Numbered from the stretch's first letter, positions 18,824-29,402 are shown. The stretch: 64,000 bases of DNA from Chitinophagales bacterium (GCA_021323755.1 JAJPKJ010000044.1:1-64000), one strand, 5' to 3'. The notes: generated from the letters alone by a model not told the origin. Translations and numbers: made by a program.

Positions 18824-21800
18824 ATGAACAAAGATCTGCAAGTGGCATTGGAACTCGTTGCGCAATCGGCGCATCTTAGTGATGATGAAAAAAAATCGAT
18901 TTCAAAATCGTTGAAAGATGCGGATAAAGAATTGGAGATAACATCTCTTAAACTCGACAGTACTGAAAAAGTAAAAAAGCCCACGGCTATTTTACTCCAG
19001 GAAACCATTGAAGAACTCGAACAAACACGAAAAGCAGTTGAAGAAAAAAACCATGAACTGGAAATACAAACGGCATTAGAAAGAGTGCGGGCGATTGCAT
19101 TATCCATGTATAAACCAGCTGACATGTTGGAAGTATGCCGCATTATTTCTCATCAATTGGCATCCCTTGGTGTGAAAGAAATACGAAATGTGCAGACGGC
19201 AATATTTTATGAGAACAAAGGCACCTACATGAATTATGAATATTATGCAAAACACGATAAAACATTTATTACCGAAACATCTTATACCAACCACGCAATA
19301 CATCGGGACTTCGCAGAGAAAATGTTAAAAGGAAACGGGGAATTTATGATCGCCCACATTAACGGCTCTGAAGTAAAAGACTGGATCGCGTATCAAAAAA
19401 CCACCAATGTTTTTATAGACACTTATTTAGAAACTGCATCTTCATTGAATTATTATTGGTTTTCTCTTGGTCCTGTTGCATTAGGCATTTCCACCTATCT
19501 GCCTTTACGCGAAGATGATATTCATTTATTCAAACGTTTTTTAAAAGTATTTGAATTAGCCTATCGCAGGTACCTGGATATTGAGATGGCATTAACACAG
19601 GCAAGAGAAGCGCAGATTGAGGCTTCACTGGAAAGGCTGAGAGCGGCTGTGATGGCAATGCATAGATCAGAAGAGCTGACAGAGGTTTGTGAAGCCATGT
19701 TTAAAGAACTCACTACGCTTGGGTTTTCAAATATCCGCAATGCACAGGTGGCTATTGAAAATAATGAAAAAAAAACCTACAAGATCTATGTGTATTCTCC
19801 TTTTGAACGAATTACCGGAGGAGAATTCGGAATTGACAGCTCACCAATAACAAAGAGTTTATACAAACTCTTGGGAAATTCCCCTGATGGATTTTATGAA
19901 AAGCAATTTTCAGAAAAGGAAATGGAGGAATGGCGCGCATGGAGAAAAACTATAGCGCCATTAAATGATCCCAGGGAAGAGACAGTAGCATCTTTATGTT
20001 GGTATATGTATGGTGTTGGGAAAGGCCATATTGGTATTTCCACTTTTGACCCGATTGGAAAAGAAGAAATAGAAATTGTAAAACGATTTAAAAATGTATT
20101 TGCACTTTCTTATAGAAGATTTGATGACCTGCAAAAAGCGGAAGCACAGACAAGAGAAGCGCAAATTCAATTGGCATTAGAAAGAGTGCGGGCAAGAACA
20201 ATGGCAATGCAAAAAAGCAATGAGCTCGCAGAAACTGTTTCGCTTCTTTTTAAACAACTAATTGATTTAGGAATCAAAGCAACACAAATGCGCACATGCG
20301 CAATCACTACATTACAACCTGATGAGCCGGTTGGCGAATGCTGGATCACGACACCAGATGGAAATATCGTCCCGGAATCATTCACGGTTCCTTATAATGA
20401 AACGTCTGCATACAAAACAATTTACAGTGCATGGAAAAACGGTGAAAAATTTTTGGTAGTACATCTTTCTGGTGATGAATTGGCACAGCATTTAAGTTTT
20501 TTAAAGAAATATGCAAAAATTCCAACGCAGCAATTTCAGGCTATCCCCAATCAGCCTAATGAAACATTTACTCATGCAATGTTTTTTTTGCGAGGTTATC
20601 TTTTTATAATTTCCAACGAACCATTGCCTCAATATCATGAGATATTTAAACGATTCGGCAATGTATTCGAACAAACCTATACCCGTTTTCTTGATCTGAA
20701 AAATGCAGAAGCACAGGCAAGAGAATCTCAAATTCAATTGGCATTGGAAAGAGTGCGTGCAAGTACCATGGCGATGCAAAAAAGTGAGGAGCTCAGCGAC
20801 ACCGTGTTCATTCTTTTTCAGCAATTCAAAGAATTGGGCGAAAATCCGGATCAGGCCACCATTGGTATTATCAATGAAGAAGAATGGGTGATTGAATATT
20901 GGGTCACCTTGTATGGCAATCAAACGAATCGCGTATACAAATTCTCTATCGATGAGCCCAATGTCACCAACAGAATTTATAACGCGTGGAAAGAACAAAA
21001 AAAATCATTGGTGATTGAGCTTGGCGGAAAAGCGCTTTATGATTTTGCCCATTTCAGAGAGAGCATGGGCGGCGCAGCTTTTAACCCTGAAGAAAAAAAG
21101 CGAGTGATTAATGTCGCCTTTTTTTCAAAAGGAATTATCAATGTGCAATCGAATGAATCACGTTCGGCTGAAAGTATATTGCTTTTAGAAAGATTTGCCA
21201 AAGTTTTTGAACAGACCTATACGAGATTTCTTGACCTGCAAAAGGCCGAAGCGCAGACCCGTGAATCGCATATCCAGCTGGCATTAGAAAGAGTCCGTGC
21301 AAGAAGTATGGCGATGTATAACAGCCAGGAACTGCATGAAGTGGCTGACGTTTTATTTCAGCAGTTATTAAATTTTGGCAGCAATGTATTAAATGCAGGA
21401 ATTGCATTGTGTAAACCTGATGCAGACGAGGATGAATTTTGGGTGAGTTCCGACACCGGCATTCGTCCTCTGATCTCGATTCCCCACACGGAGGATGCGA
21501 CACAAAAGAATTTGTATGAAGGATGGAAAAATAAATTAGAATTCTATACTGAATCGAAAGGCGGTGAGGAATTGAAAGCGCATTATCATTATTTAGCTTC
21601 CGTACCTTCTTTAAAACCCTTTTTTCAAGAAGGAATTTCCAACCGTTCATTACCAACCTGGCAAAAATGGCATGCTGCGTATTTTAGTCACGGCTATGTG
21701 TTCTTGATGACAACTGATGAATACGACGAAGAAAAAATTCTTGTACGGTTTGCCAAAACATTTGAACAAGCGTACACCCGCTTTCTTGATCTTCAAAAAG

Positions 21801-24800
21801 TAGAAGCGCAAGTAAGAGAAGCACAGATTGAGGCATCATTGGAAAAAGTGCGTTCACGTTCTTTAGCGATGCATAAAAGCGATGAATTAAAAGAAGCAGG
21901 TGAACTGCTATGGAATGAGTTAGCCAGATTGGGTATCGAAAGTCTTTCCAGCGGTTATGTATTAATGGACAAGGAAGAAAAAATAGGTTGGATATATGCG
22001 CCCAATCCTGCAACAGGTAAGATTGCTGAACCCATGGGTTGTATGCATACTGAAACTAAAGAGATGCTTAAGGTTCTTTCTTACTGGAAAAAACAGGAAC
22101 CCTTCAGCATTGTTGAAATGAATGAACAAGAAACAATCGCACACCAGACATTCATAGCTGAAAAGTCCCTGGCCACCGATGGAACGATCATACATTGGAT
22201 TACGGCAGAACAGCTGATTGCCCTTTCGCCGAAAAGATTATTCCTGCACAATTTCAATTTTAAACAAGGTTACCTGATGATTGTTGGAGGCAACCGTTTG
22301 AATGAAAAACAGATTGAACTAATGCTTCGGTTCACTAAAGTATTTCAGCAAACCTATACCCGTTTTCTTGACCTGCAAAAAGCAGAAGCGCAGGCAAGAG
22401 AATCACAAATAGAGGCGGCTTTGGAAAGAGTGCGCAGCCGTTCTATGGGCATGCAAAAAAGCGAAGAGCTCAAAGAAGTGATCAAGGTTGTATATGATCA
22501 GTTCGTTCACTTAAATATCAACGTTGACCATGCAGGCTTCGTGGTCGATTATATACCGAGAGGCGATTGGCATTTCTGGATCGCTGACAAAAATGATATT
22601 CCATCTAAAATAACACATCCATATTTCGAATCAGTGTGGGCGAATCAATTCGAGGAAGCAAAACAAAAAGGTTCAGACTTTTTCGTCACAAATTTAAATT
22701 TTGAAGAAAAGAATAAATTTTACAACGAACTTCTTTCCTATGTACCGGGCTTGCCGGAAGAATCGAAAAATTTTTATTTTAGTTGCCCCGGTCTTGCCGT
22801 TGCAACAGTATTGTCAGAAAATGTCTCTCTTTACATCGAAAATTTTTCAGGCATCCCTTATTCAGAGGAAGAGATCAAAATACAGATGCGCTTTGGAAAA
22901 GTATTTCAACAAACCTTTACGCGTTTCCTTGATCTTCAAAAAGCAGAGGCACAATCAAGAGAATCGCAAATAGAATTATCGCTTGAACGTGTGCGCGCAA
23001 AAACAATGGCGATGCACAACAGCCGAGATGTTGGTGAAACGGCGGCAGTGATGGTTGACGAATTAAAGAAACTCGGAATAGAAACTATACGATGCGGGAT
23101 CGGCATTATGCATGAACCGGGAGATATGGAATTGTGGACCATAAGAATTGATGAAAAAGACAAAACAGATATTATTATCGGATGGCTTGACATGAACATG
23201 CACCCTTTGCTGCATGGTGCATTCGAAAGCTGGCGCAACAAAATCGAATCTTACACTTACGAATTAAAAGACGAAGATTTATTAAACTATTATAACGCGA
23301 TCAATAATTATCCCGGCTATCCTATAAGGTATGACACAACCACATTGCCGGGGCTGATACATCATAACGAATTTCATTTTGCGGAGGGAACTTTATTTGC
23401 ATTTTCACTCCAACAATTAACGGAAGAACAAAGAAAAATATTCAAACGTTTTGCAGGCGTGTTCGGGCAAACATACAGACGCTATCTTGATTTGAAAAAA
23501 GCAGAGGCACAAACCAAAGAAGCACAAATAGAAACAGCTTTGGAAAGAGTTCGTTCGAGAACACTGGCCATGCAAAAAAGTGATGAACTGGCGGAAACCT
23601 CCGCTGTTCTTTTTAAACAATTGATTGGCTTGGGTATTTCACCCAACCGTTTATATATTACCATTGTAAAAGATGAAAATGGAGATGCAGAGTTCTGGAT
23701 AACGGATGAAGACGGGAGTAAAGTGAGCATGGCCTATGAAGACAATATGAATAATAATCCCACATTTAAAAAAATGCTTGATGGATGGAAGCGGCAAAAA
23801 AAATCGCTGGTAATTGATATGAGAGACGAGGAACTGAAGCAATATTTTGAGTACCTCAGCAGCATTCATGTACCTTTCAAAGGTGGCCTGGCGCAGAAAA
23901 GAAGAGTCCAGCACATCGCCTATTTCAGTAAAGGCTTTATTGGCATGGCTTCACCTGATGAGCAACCTGCGGAAACATTACAATTGCTGGAAAGATTTGC
24001 TTATGTTTTTAATCTTACTTTCACCCGATTCAATGATCTGAAAATTGCAGAGGCGCATGCATTGCAGGCAGAACATGATCTTGTGGAAATTAAAGCTGCC
24101 AGGAAAAAAGCGGAAGAAACCCTGGCAGAATTGCAGGCGACTCAAAAACAATTGGTTCAGTCGGAAAAAATGGCATCACTTGGAGAATTAACCGCAGGCA
24201 TTGCCCATGAAATTCAAAACCCGCTGAACTTCGTGAATAATTTTTCTGAAGTAAGCAATGAGCTCATTGATGAAATGAATGAAGAATTGGATAAAGGAGA
24301 AATTGAAGAAGCAAAAGTAATTGCCAACGATATAAAACAAAACCTTGAAAAAATAAACCATCATGGCAAACGGGCCGATGCAATTGTAAAAGGGATGCTG
24401 CAACACTCACGATCAAGCACAAGTCAAAAAGAACTGACAGATATTAATGCCTTATGCGATGAATACCTTCGTCTATCCTATCATGGATTAAGAGCAAAAG
24501 ACAATTCATTCAATGCAACCATCAAAACTGATTTTGATAATACAATTGAAAAAATAAACATCATTCCGCAAGAAATCGGCAGAGTAATTTTGAATTTATT
24601 AACCAATGCTTTTTATGCAGTAAACGAGAAAAAGAAATCAAGAAACACCAATTATCAGCCCGAAGTAGAAGTTGAAACAAGAAAAGAAGGAAATAGGATA
24701 TCCATTGCCGTTTGTGACAATGGCAATGGCATTCCTAAAGATATTATTGATAAAATATTTCAACCATTCTTCACCACAAAACCAACCGGAAGCGGAACCG

Positions 24801-24922
24801 GCTTGGGCCTCAGCCTGAGTTACGATATTATTAAAGCACATGGCGGAACGATAAAAGTCGAGACAAAACAAAATGAAGGAAGCGAGTTTATTATTTTTTT
24901 ACCTACGAAAGAAAATTCTTAA
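18824..24922 (+). CDS. Giant soluble histidine kinase with nine tandem sensory modules
   Basis: At 2032 residues this is far longer than ordinary sensor kinases. After a short helical N-terminus come nine tandem modules of about 185 residues, beginning near residues 79, 263, 446, 635, 815, 999, 1195, 1381 and 1567. Each opens with a version of ALERVRARTMAMQKSEEL, runs through a GAF-like alpha/beta fold and closes with RFLDLQKAEAQARESQI, a probable signalling helix. The transmitter starts near 1770: H-box GIAHEIQNPLN with His1795, N-box NLLTNAFYAV, G1 DNGNGI, G2 GTGLGLSLSYDI. There is no signal peptide or membrane helix, so it should sense something in the cytoplasm. It is the first gene of a three-kinase operon; the next gene starts 12 bases downstream. 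Confidence 0.88.
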   Translation: MNKDLQVALELVAQSAHLSDDEKKSISKSLKDADKELEITSLKLDSTEKVKKPTAILLQETIEELEQTRKAVEEKNHELEIQTALERVRAIALSMYKPADMLEVCRIISHQLASLGVKEIRNVQTAIFYENKGTYMNYEYYAKHDKTFITETSYTNHAIHRDFAEKMLKGNGEFMIAHINGSEVKDWIAYQKTTNVFIDTYLETASSLNYYWFSLGPVALGISTYLPLREDDIHLFKRFLKVFELAYRRYLDIEMALTQAREAQIEASLERLRAAVMAMHRSEELTEVCEAMFKELTTLGFSNIRNAQVAIENNEKKTYKIYVYSPFERITGGEFGIDSSPITKSLYKLLGNSPDGFYEKQFSEKEMEEWRAWRKTIAPLNDPREETVASLCWYMYGVGKGHIGISTFDPIGKEEIEIVKRFKNVFALSYRRFDDLQKAEAQTREAQIQLALERVRARTMAMQKSNELAETVSLLFKQLIDLGIKATQMRTCAITTLQPDEPVGECWITTPDGNIVPESFTVPYNETSAYKTIYSAWKNGEKFLVVHLSGDELAQHLSFLKKYAKIPTQQFQAIPNQPNETFTHAMFFLRGYLFIISNEPLPQYHEIFKRFGNVFEQTYTRFLDLKNAEAQARESQIQLALERVRASTMAMQKSEELSDTVFILFQQFKELGENPDQATIGIINEEEWVIEYWVTLYGNQTNRVYKFSIDEPNVTNRIYNAWKEQKKSLVIELGGKALYDFAHFRESMGGAAFNPEEKKRVINVAFFSKGIINVQSNESRSAESILLLERFAKVFEQTYTRFLDLQKAEAQTRESHIQLALERVRARSMAMYNSQELHEVADVLFQQLLNFGSNVLNAGIALCKPDADEDEFWVSSDTGIRPLISIPHTEDATQKNLYEGWKNKLEFYTESKGGEELKAHYHYLASVPSLKPFFQEGISNRSLPTWQKWHAAYFSHGYVFLMTTDEYDEEKILVRFAKTFEQAYTRFLDLQKVEAQVREAQIEASLEKVRSRSLAMHKSDELKEAGELLWNELARLGIESLSSGYVLMDKEEKIGWIYAPNPATGKIAEPMGCMHTETKEMLKVLSYWKKQEPFSIVEMNEQETIAHQTFIAEKSLATDGTIIHWITAEQLIALSPKRLFLHNFNFKQGYLMIVGGNRLNEKQIELMLRFTKVFQQTYTRFLDLQKAEAQARESQIEAALERVRSRSMGMQKSEELKEVIKVVYDQFVHLNINVDHAGFVVDYIPRGDWHFWIADKNDIPSKITHPYFESVWANQFEEAKQKGSDFFVTNLNFEEKNKFYNELLSYVPGLPEESKNFYFSCPGLAVATVLSENVSLYIENFSGIPYSEEEIKIQMRFGKVFQQTFTRFLDLQKAEAQSRESQIELSLERVRAKTMAMHNSRDVGETAAVMVDELKKLGIETIRCGIGIMHEPGDMELWTIRIDEKDKTDIIIGWLDMNMHPLLHGAFESWRNKIESYTYELKDEDLLNYYNAINNYPGYPIRYDTTTLPGLIHHNEFHFAEGTLFAFSLQQLTEEQRKIFKRFAGVFGQTYRRYLDLKKAEAQTKEAQIETALERVRSRTLAMQKSDELAETSAVLFKQLIGLGISPNRLYITIVKDENGDAEFWITDEDGSKVSMAYEDNMNNNPTFKKMLDGWKRQKKSLVIDMRDEELKQYFEYLSSIHVPFKGGLAQKRRVQHIAYFSKGFIGMASPDEQPAETLQLLERFAYVFNLTFTRFNDLKIAEAHALQAEHDLVEIKAARKKAEETLAELQATQKQLVQSEKMASLGELTAGIAHEIQNPLNFVNNFSEVSNELIDEMNEELDKGEIEEAKVIANDIKQNLEKINHHGKRADAIVKGMLQHSRSSTSQKELTDINALCDEYLRLSYHGLRAKDNSFNATIKTDFDNTIEKINIIPQEIGRVILNLLTNAFYAVNEKKKSRNTNYQPEVEVETRKEGNRISIAVCDNGNGIPKDIIDKIFQPFFTTKPTGSGTGLGLSLSYDIIKAHGGTIKVETKQNEGSEFIIFLPTKENS
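19060..24080 (+). repeat. Nine in-frame tandem repeats of about 555 bases
   Basis: The nine repeats encode the sensory modules of the giant kinase. Start-to-start distances, judged from the conserved LALERVRA box, run from about 540 to 590 bases. The box and the linker helix are well conserved between copies, while the middles differ strongly. This points to old duplication with divergence of the ligand-facing parts rather than recent expansion. Confidence 0.85.
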
Positions 24923-24934
24923 ATTAATTGATTT

Positions 24935-27103
24935 ATGAAAATTCTATATTTTGTTTTACTATATATTTTCTTTTTTGCTTCATGTGCATTTTCACAAGAT
25001 TCGTCTGCGACTGTTATGGATATCACCAACATTCCAACTGGCGGTTTATTGTTGAATAATGGATGGAAATTCCACGCGGGCGATAATCCTGAATGGTCGA
25101 AGAATGATTATAATGATAATTCCTGGAGCGTTATCAATCCTGCAAAAGATATTTATGACTTTCCGGAGATTTCAGATAAAAGCATCTGCTGGTTACGGCT
25201 TCATCTTCATTCCGGTAATTCAATAGATAAACAGCTTTCCATGCTTCTTCAGCAATCTGGCGCCTCAGAAATTTATATGGATGATAGTTTGATCTACCGG
25301 TTTGGTATAATCAGTAAAAATTTGGCCGAGGTCAGAGCCTTTGATCCTTTATGGAAACCACTTCGGCTACCCATATTAAAAAATGGGAAGCACATTTTGG
25401 CAGTCAGATATGAATTGCAGCCCGCTATTTTCTATACCAACGTATTTGAAACGATAAATCCTATAATATGGATGAAAGTGATGGAAGCGAACAGGTCAAT
25501 CGAGTATTATCACAAAAGATCTGCGCTGGTTCAGTCGATGGCATTTATATCCATTGGTTTTCTTTTAATGATGCTCATCCTGCATATGGCATTTTATTTT
25601 GTTTATCCGAGTCAAAAAGGCAACCTGTACTTTGGGCTATACGCCTTAGCTTCATTAACCGGAAATATCTTACAGTTGATCTTACTCATGATAAACCACA
25701 CGGTTGCATACAAATTTTATTTGGGGCAATCTGCTTTGGTGCTTTACTTTTCAACAAGTTTATTTATTCTAATAGCCCTGAAATATATCCTTGATTTGAA
25801 GTGGGACTTTACTTACAGAGCATCGATCATTCTATTCGTAATAGCAGCGATCGTTGGCATTCTAATGTATCCGTGGGGGTGGAGAGCAGGTGCGATAATT
25901 ACCCCCCTGATCAATCTAAACATAATTAGAATCGCGATCTCTTCTATATTCAAAAAAAGAAGGGGCGCATGGATAATTGCCTTAGGTGGTATTAGTTCAA
26001 TTGCTTTTTTTACAGTTTTCTTTTTGACAGTTCATGTTCCAGGCGCATCGCTTTTTGATCGGTATGATATATTGAGCTCGATAATTTTTATGCTGTTTGT
26101 TTTGAGTTTACCTGTATCATCTTCATTGGTTCTTGCCCTGGACTTTGCTTTTGCGAACAAAAGTTTGCAAAAAAAATTAATTGAGGTGAATGAACTGTCT
26201 CAAAAAAATATCATTCAGGAAAGAGAAAAACGACAATTACTATCTTCTCAAAATGATATGCTGGAAAAACAGGTTGCCGAACGGACTTCAGAATTAAAGC
26301 AATCATTGGAAAATTTACAATCAACGCAAAAACAGCTTATCCAGTCAGAAAAGATGGCTTCGCTCGGTGAACTCACTGCAGGCATTGCCCATGAAATTCA
26401 AAACCCATTGAATTTCATTAATAATTTCTCTGATGTAAATAAAGAATTATTAGCTGAAATGAAAGATGAGATCGATAAAGGCAATACAAATGATGCGAGA
26501 ACTATTGCAAATGATATTATAGAAAATGAAGAAAAAATAAATCACCATGGTAAACGTGCAGATGCGATTGTAAAGGGAATGCTGCAGCATTCACGATCAA
26601 GCACAGGAGTAAAAGAACTGACAGACCTTAATACGTTGGCCGATGAATATTTACGATTAGCTTACCATGGCATAAGAGCAAAGGATAAAAATTTTAACGC
26701 AACGATGGAAACCCATTTTGATGACGCCATCGATACCATCAATATCATTCCCCAGGATATTGGCAGAGTGCTCTTAAATTTATACACCAATGCTTTTTAT
26801 GCTATTTCTGAAAAGAAAAAACAAATAGGTGTCAGTTACGAACCTACAATTTCAGTGTCCACAAAAAAATCAGACAAACAGGTATTTATCAGCATTAGCG
26901 ACAATGGCAATGGCATCCCACAAAAAATAGTTGACAAAATCTTTCAGCCATTCTTTACCACCAAACCAACGGGAAGCGGAACTGGTCTGGGATTGAGTCT
27001 AAGCTATGACATCATCAAAGCACATGGCGGTGAAATAAAAGTGGAGACCAATGAAAACGAAGGAACAACATTTACGATCCAACTACCAATAATCTTATCA
27101 TGA
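24935..27103 (+). CDS. 7TMR-DISM type membrane histidine kinase
   Basis: This 722-residue kinase has a signal peptide (about 1-20) and an extracytoplasmic beta-sandwich of about 160 residues. That domain resembles a galactose-binding-like fold (LLLNNGWKFHAGDNPEWS at the front). Seven or so membrane helices follow (about 195-410), the arrangement of 7TMR-DISM receptors. A coiled coil leads to the transmitter: GIAHEIQNPLN with His486, then NLYTNAFYAI, DNGNGI and GTGLGLSLSYDI. In known relatives the outer domain binds small molecules or carbohydrates; here the ligand is unknown. It begins 12 bases after the giant kinase and overlaps the next kinase by four bases (ATGA), so the three are co-translated. 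Confidence 0.87.
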   Translation: MKILYFVLLYIFFFASCAFSQDSSATVMDITNIPTGGLLLNNGWKFHAGDNPEWSKNDYNDNSWSVINPAKDIYDFPEISDKSICWLRLHLHSGNSIDKQLSMLLQQSGASEIYMDDSLIYRFGIISKNLAEVRAFDPLWKPLRLPILKNGKHILAVRYELQPAIFYTNVFETINPIIWMKVMEANRSIEYYHKRSALVQSMAFISIGFLLMMLILHMAFYFVYPSQKGNLYFGLYALASLTGNILQLILLMINHTVAYKFYLGQSALVLYFSTSLFILIALKYILDLKWDFTYRASIILFVIAAIVGILMYPWGWRAGAIITPLINLNIIRIAISSIFKKRRGAWIIALGGISSIAFFTVFFLTVHVPGASLFDRYDILSSIIFMLFVLSLPVSSSLVLALDFAFANKSLQKKLIEVNELSQKNIIQEREKRQLLSSQNDMLEKQVAERTSELKQSLENLQSTQKQLIQSEKMASLGELTAGIAHEIQNPLNFINNFSDVNKELLAEMKDEIDKGNTNDARTIANDIIENEEKINHHGKRADAIVKGMLQHSRSSTGVKELTDLNTLADEYLRLAYHGIRAKDKNFNATMETHFDDAIDTINIIPQDIGRVLLNLYTNAFYAISEKKKQIGVSYEPTISVSTKKSDKQVFISISDNGNGIPQKIVDKIFQPFFTTKPTGSGTGLGLSLSYDIIKAHGGEIKVETNENEGTTFTIQLPIILS

Positions 27104-29334
27104 AAAAATTTCTTCACCGAATTTGTTTGCTCTTATTACTATATGCATTCCCATGCATTGCATTACCCCAATCGAATACGGAAGATTCTTTGAAAATCAT
27201 TTCCCTTAAAAAAGATTTACAATCGGAAAAAGAGGATACCAATAAAGTGATTACATTGAATACGTTGAGCCAAATGCTTTCTCATGATAAGAAAAGTGCT
27301 GAAGAGTATGCAAATCAGGCGCTGGCGCTCTCGCAAAAAATAAATTTCATACCAGGTGAAGGCCTCGCGTACTTTTTTCTTGGGAACGTTGAAACTGGCG
27401 CCGGTTATATTAACGGCAAGGGCGATATCAATAAGGCCCTCGATTATTTTAATAAGGCTATCGCAATATTTACAACTTTAAATGATCAACTGAGAATTGC
27501 AGACTGCTATGCAACCATAGGGGATGCCTATGCAGGCATGACTTCTAATTTTCCGGAAGCGGAAAAGTATTTTTATGCAGCATTAAAAATATACGAAAAA
27601 CTGGGAGTTAAAGACAGGCTCGCCACAATGTATCCCACTCTTGCAGGTTTTTATAAATACAATGGAAATTACGATAAAGCATTCAGTACATTGAAAGCTT
27701 CTCTCGCCATATTTGAAGAATTGAAAGATTCCGCCGGACTTGCAAGTATCTGTATAAATATAGGCAAGGCTTATTTTGAAAATAAACAATTGGAAGATGC
27801 TTTATCGTATTTCAATAAGGCACGTAGTATTTATGCTGCATTGGGCAAACGTAGCCCTGAATGGGGTATTCCATGGGCGAAAGGAAATATCGCCGACGTA
27901 TACATTTCCCAGGGCGAGAACGCTTTTTCATCTGGAAACGACCAACTGGCGCGACAGAAGATAGAGGAGGCACTTACACTATGTAAAGAAAGACTTGAGC
28001 TGGAAAGCGCAGGCAATATGTCCCACCGCGAAACTTATTTACAAACCGGAAATTGTTATTATGATCTGAGTTATATCTTACCGACAGCAGATAAAAAAAA
28101 CAACCTTTTGGAAAGCAAAAAATTCTATGAACTTTCTCTTGAACTTGGGAAAAAGAATAATGAAAAAAGATTGATCAGCAATAGTTGTGATAAGTTGGCG
28201 CAAGTATATAGTTCGCTTGGAAACTATAAAGAAGCATACACATATTATACCGCCTATATTTCTTACCGTGATAGTATTTCCAATGAAGAGGCAACTCAAA
28301 AAACTGTTCAAATTCAAATGCAATATGAATTTGATAAAAAGGAAGCAAATGCCAGAGCCGAAGAGGATAAAAAAGATGCAGAAGCAAAAAGAATAAAAAA
28401 TCAGCAATACTTCATGATCGCCGGGCTTGCAATAATTGTGGTGGCTGTCATTATTATTGCCTGGATACAATACCGCAATAACAAACAAAAGCAAAAAGCA
28501 AATCTTTTATTAGAAAGACAAAAACTGAAAGTAGAAACGACTTTATCAGAATTAAGATCAACGCAATCCCAACTAATCCAATCCGAAAAAATGGCTTCAT
28601 TGGGAGAATTGACTGCCGGAATTGCCCATGAAATACAAAACCCGCTGAATTTTATTAATAATTTCTCTGAGGTCAATACAGAATTATTAACAGAAATGAA
28701 AGAGGAGATCGACAAAGGCAATAACAATAATGCTAAGGCAATTGCAAATGACGTTATTGAAAACTCGGGAAAAATAAATCATCACGGCAAACGGGCAGAT
28801 GCAATTGTGAAAGGCATGCTGCAGCACTCCAGGTCAAGCACAGGTCTGAAAGAATCAACGGATATCAATTCCCTGTGCGATGAATATTTACGATTGGCTT
28901 ACCATGGATTGAGAGCAAAAGACAATTCATTCAATGCGACCATCAAAACCGATTTTGATGCAACGATCGGAAAAATAAATATCATTCCCCAAGATATCGG
29001 AAGAGTAGTATTGAATTTATTAACAAATGCTTTTTATGCGGTGACTGAACGGTTAAAAGCAAAAGGTTCAGGATATGAACCGACTGTTTCTGTAAGCACA
29101 AAAAAGAGCGGTGACAGGGTTATACTAACGGTAATGGATAATGGAAACGGCATTCCACAAAATATCATCGATAAAATATTTCAGCCATTCTTCACAACCA
29201 AACCTACAGGAAGCGGAACAGGTTTAGGTCTGAGTCTAAGTTATGATATTGTAAAAGCCCACGGCGGCGGGATAAAAGTGGAAACAAAACAAGGTGAAGG
29301 GACTACTTTTATTGTAGAACTTCCTTCAAAATAG
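27100..29334 (+). CDS. TPR-containing membrane sensor histidine kinase
   Basis: This 744-residue kinase has the same architecture as the one at 330-2375. It has a signal peptide (about 1-22), about 400 residues of TPR repeats (NKALDYFNKAIAIF, SFKAEKYF-like helices), a membrane helix at about 440-460, a coiled coil and the shared transmitter. His510 lies in GIAHEIQNPLN; NLLTNAFYAV, DNGNGI and GTGLGLSLSYDI follow. The TPR part is predicted to be periplasmic. Its ATG overlaps the stop of the preceding kinase. It is the last gene of the three-kinase operon, and no receiver-domain gene follows. Confidence 0.88.
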   Translation: MKKFLHRICLLLLLYAFPCIALPQSNTEDSLKIISLKKDLQSEKEDTNKVITLNTLSQMLSHDKKSAEEYANQALALSQKINFIPGEGLAYFFLGNVETGAGYINGKGDINKALDYFNKAIAIFTTLNDQLRIADCYATIGDAYAGMTSNFPEAEKYFYAALKIYEKLGVKDRLATMYPTLAGFYKYNGNYDKAFSTLKASLAIFEELKDSAGLASICINIGKAYFENKQLEDALSYFNKARSIYAALGKRSPEWGIPWAKGNIADVYISQGENAFSSGNDQLARQKIEEALTLCKERLELESAGNMSHRETYLQTGNCYYDLSYILPTADKKNNLLESKKFYELSLELGKKNNEKRLISNSCDKLAQVYSSLGNYKEAYTYYTAYISYRDSISNEEATQKTVQIQMQYEFDKKEANARAEEDKKDAEAKRIKNQQYFMIAGLAIIVVAVIIIAWIQYRNNKQKQKANLLLERQKLKVETTLSELRSTQSQLIQSEKMASLGELTAGIAHEIQNPLNFINNFSEVNTELLTEMKEEIDKGNNNNAKAIANDVIENSGKINHHGKRADAIVKGMLQHSRSSTGLKESTDINSLCDEYLRLAYHGLRAKDNSFNATIKTDFDATIGKINIIPQDIGRVVLNLLTNAFYAVTERLKAKGSGYEPTVSVSTKKSGDRVILTVMDNGNGIPQNIIDKIFQPFFTTKPTGSGTGLGLSLSYDIVKAHGGGIKVETKQGEGTTFIVELPSK

Positions 29335-29402
29335 AACCAGGTGCATTTGATCAGCCTCTTGATGGAAACAAAGAATGGCGCAGGTTATTCCTGATATCTT
29401 GT

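Noticed and set aside
20501-20998. Long open frames antisense to the giant kinase (also at 21138-21656, 21684-22013 and 22936-23241)
   Set aside because: They recur at similar places in the tandem modules and translate to low-complexity, unlikely proteins. The plus-strand kinase explains the region, so they are shadows of a repeated coding sequence.
19060-24080. Regular repeats that could suggest a CRISPR array or mobile element
   Set aside because: The repeats are about 555 bases long, in frame and diverged, and lie within one open protein. There are no short identical repeats with unique spacers and no transposase.
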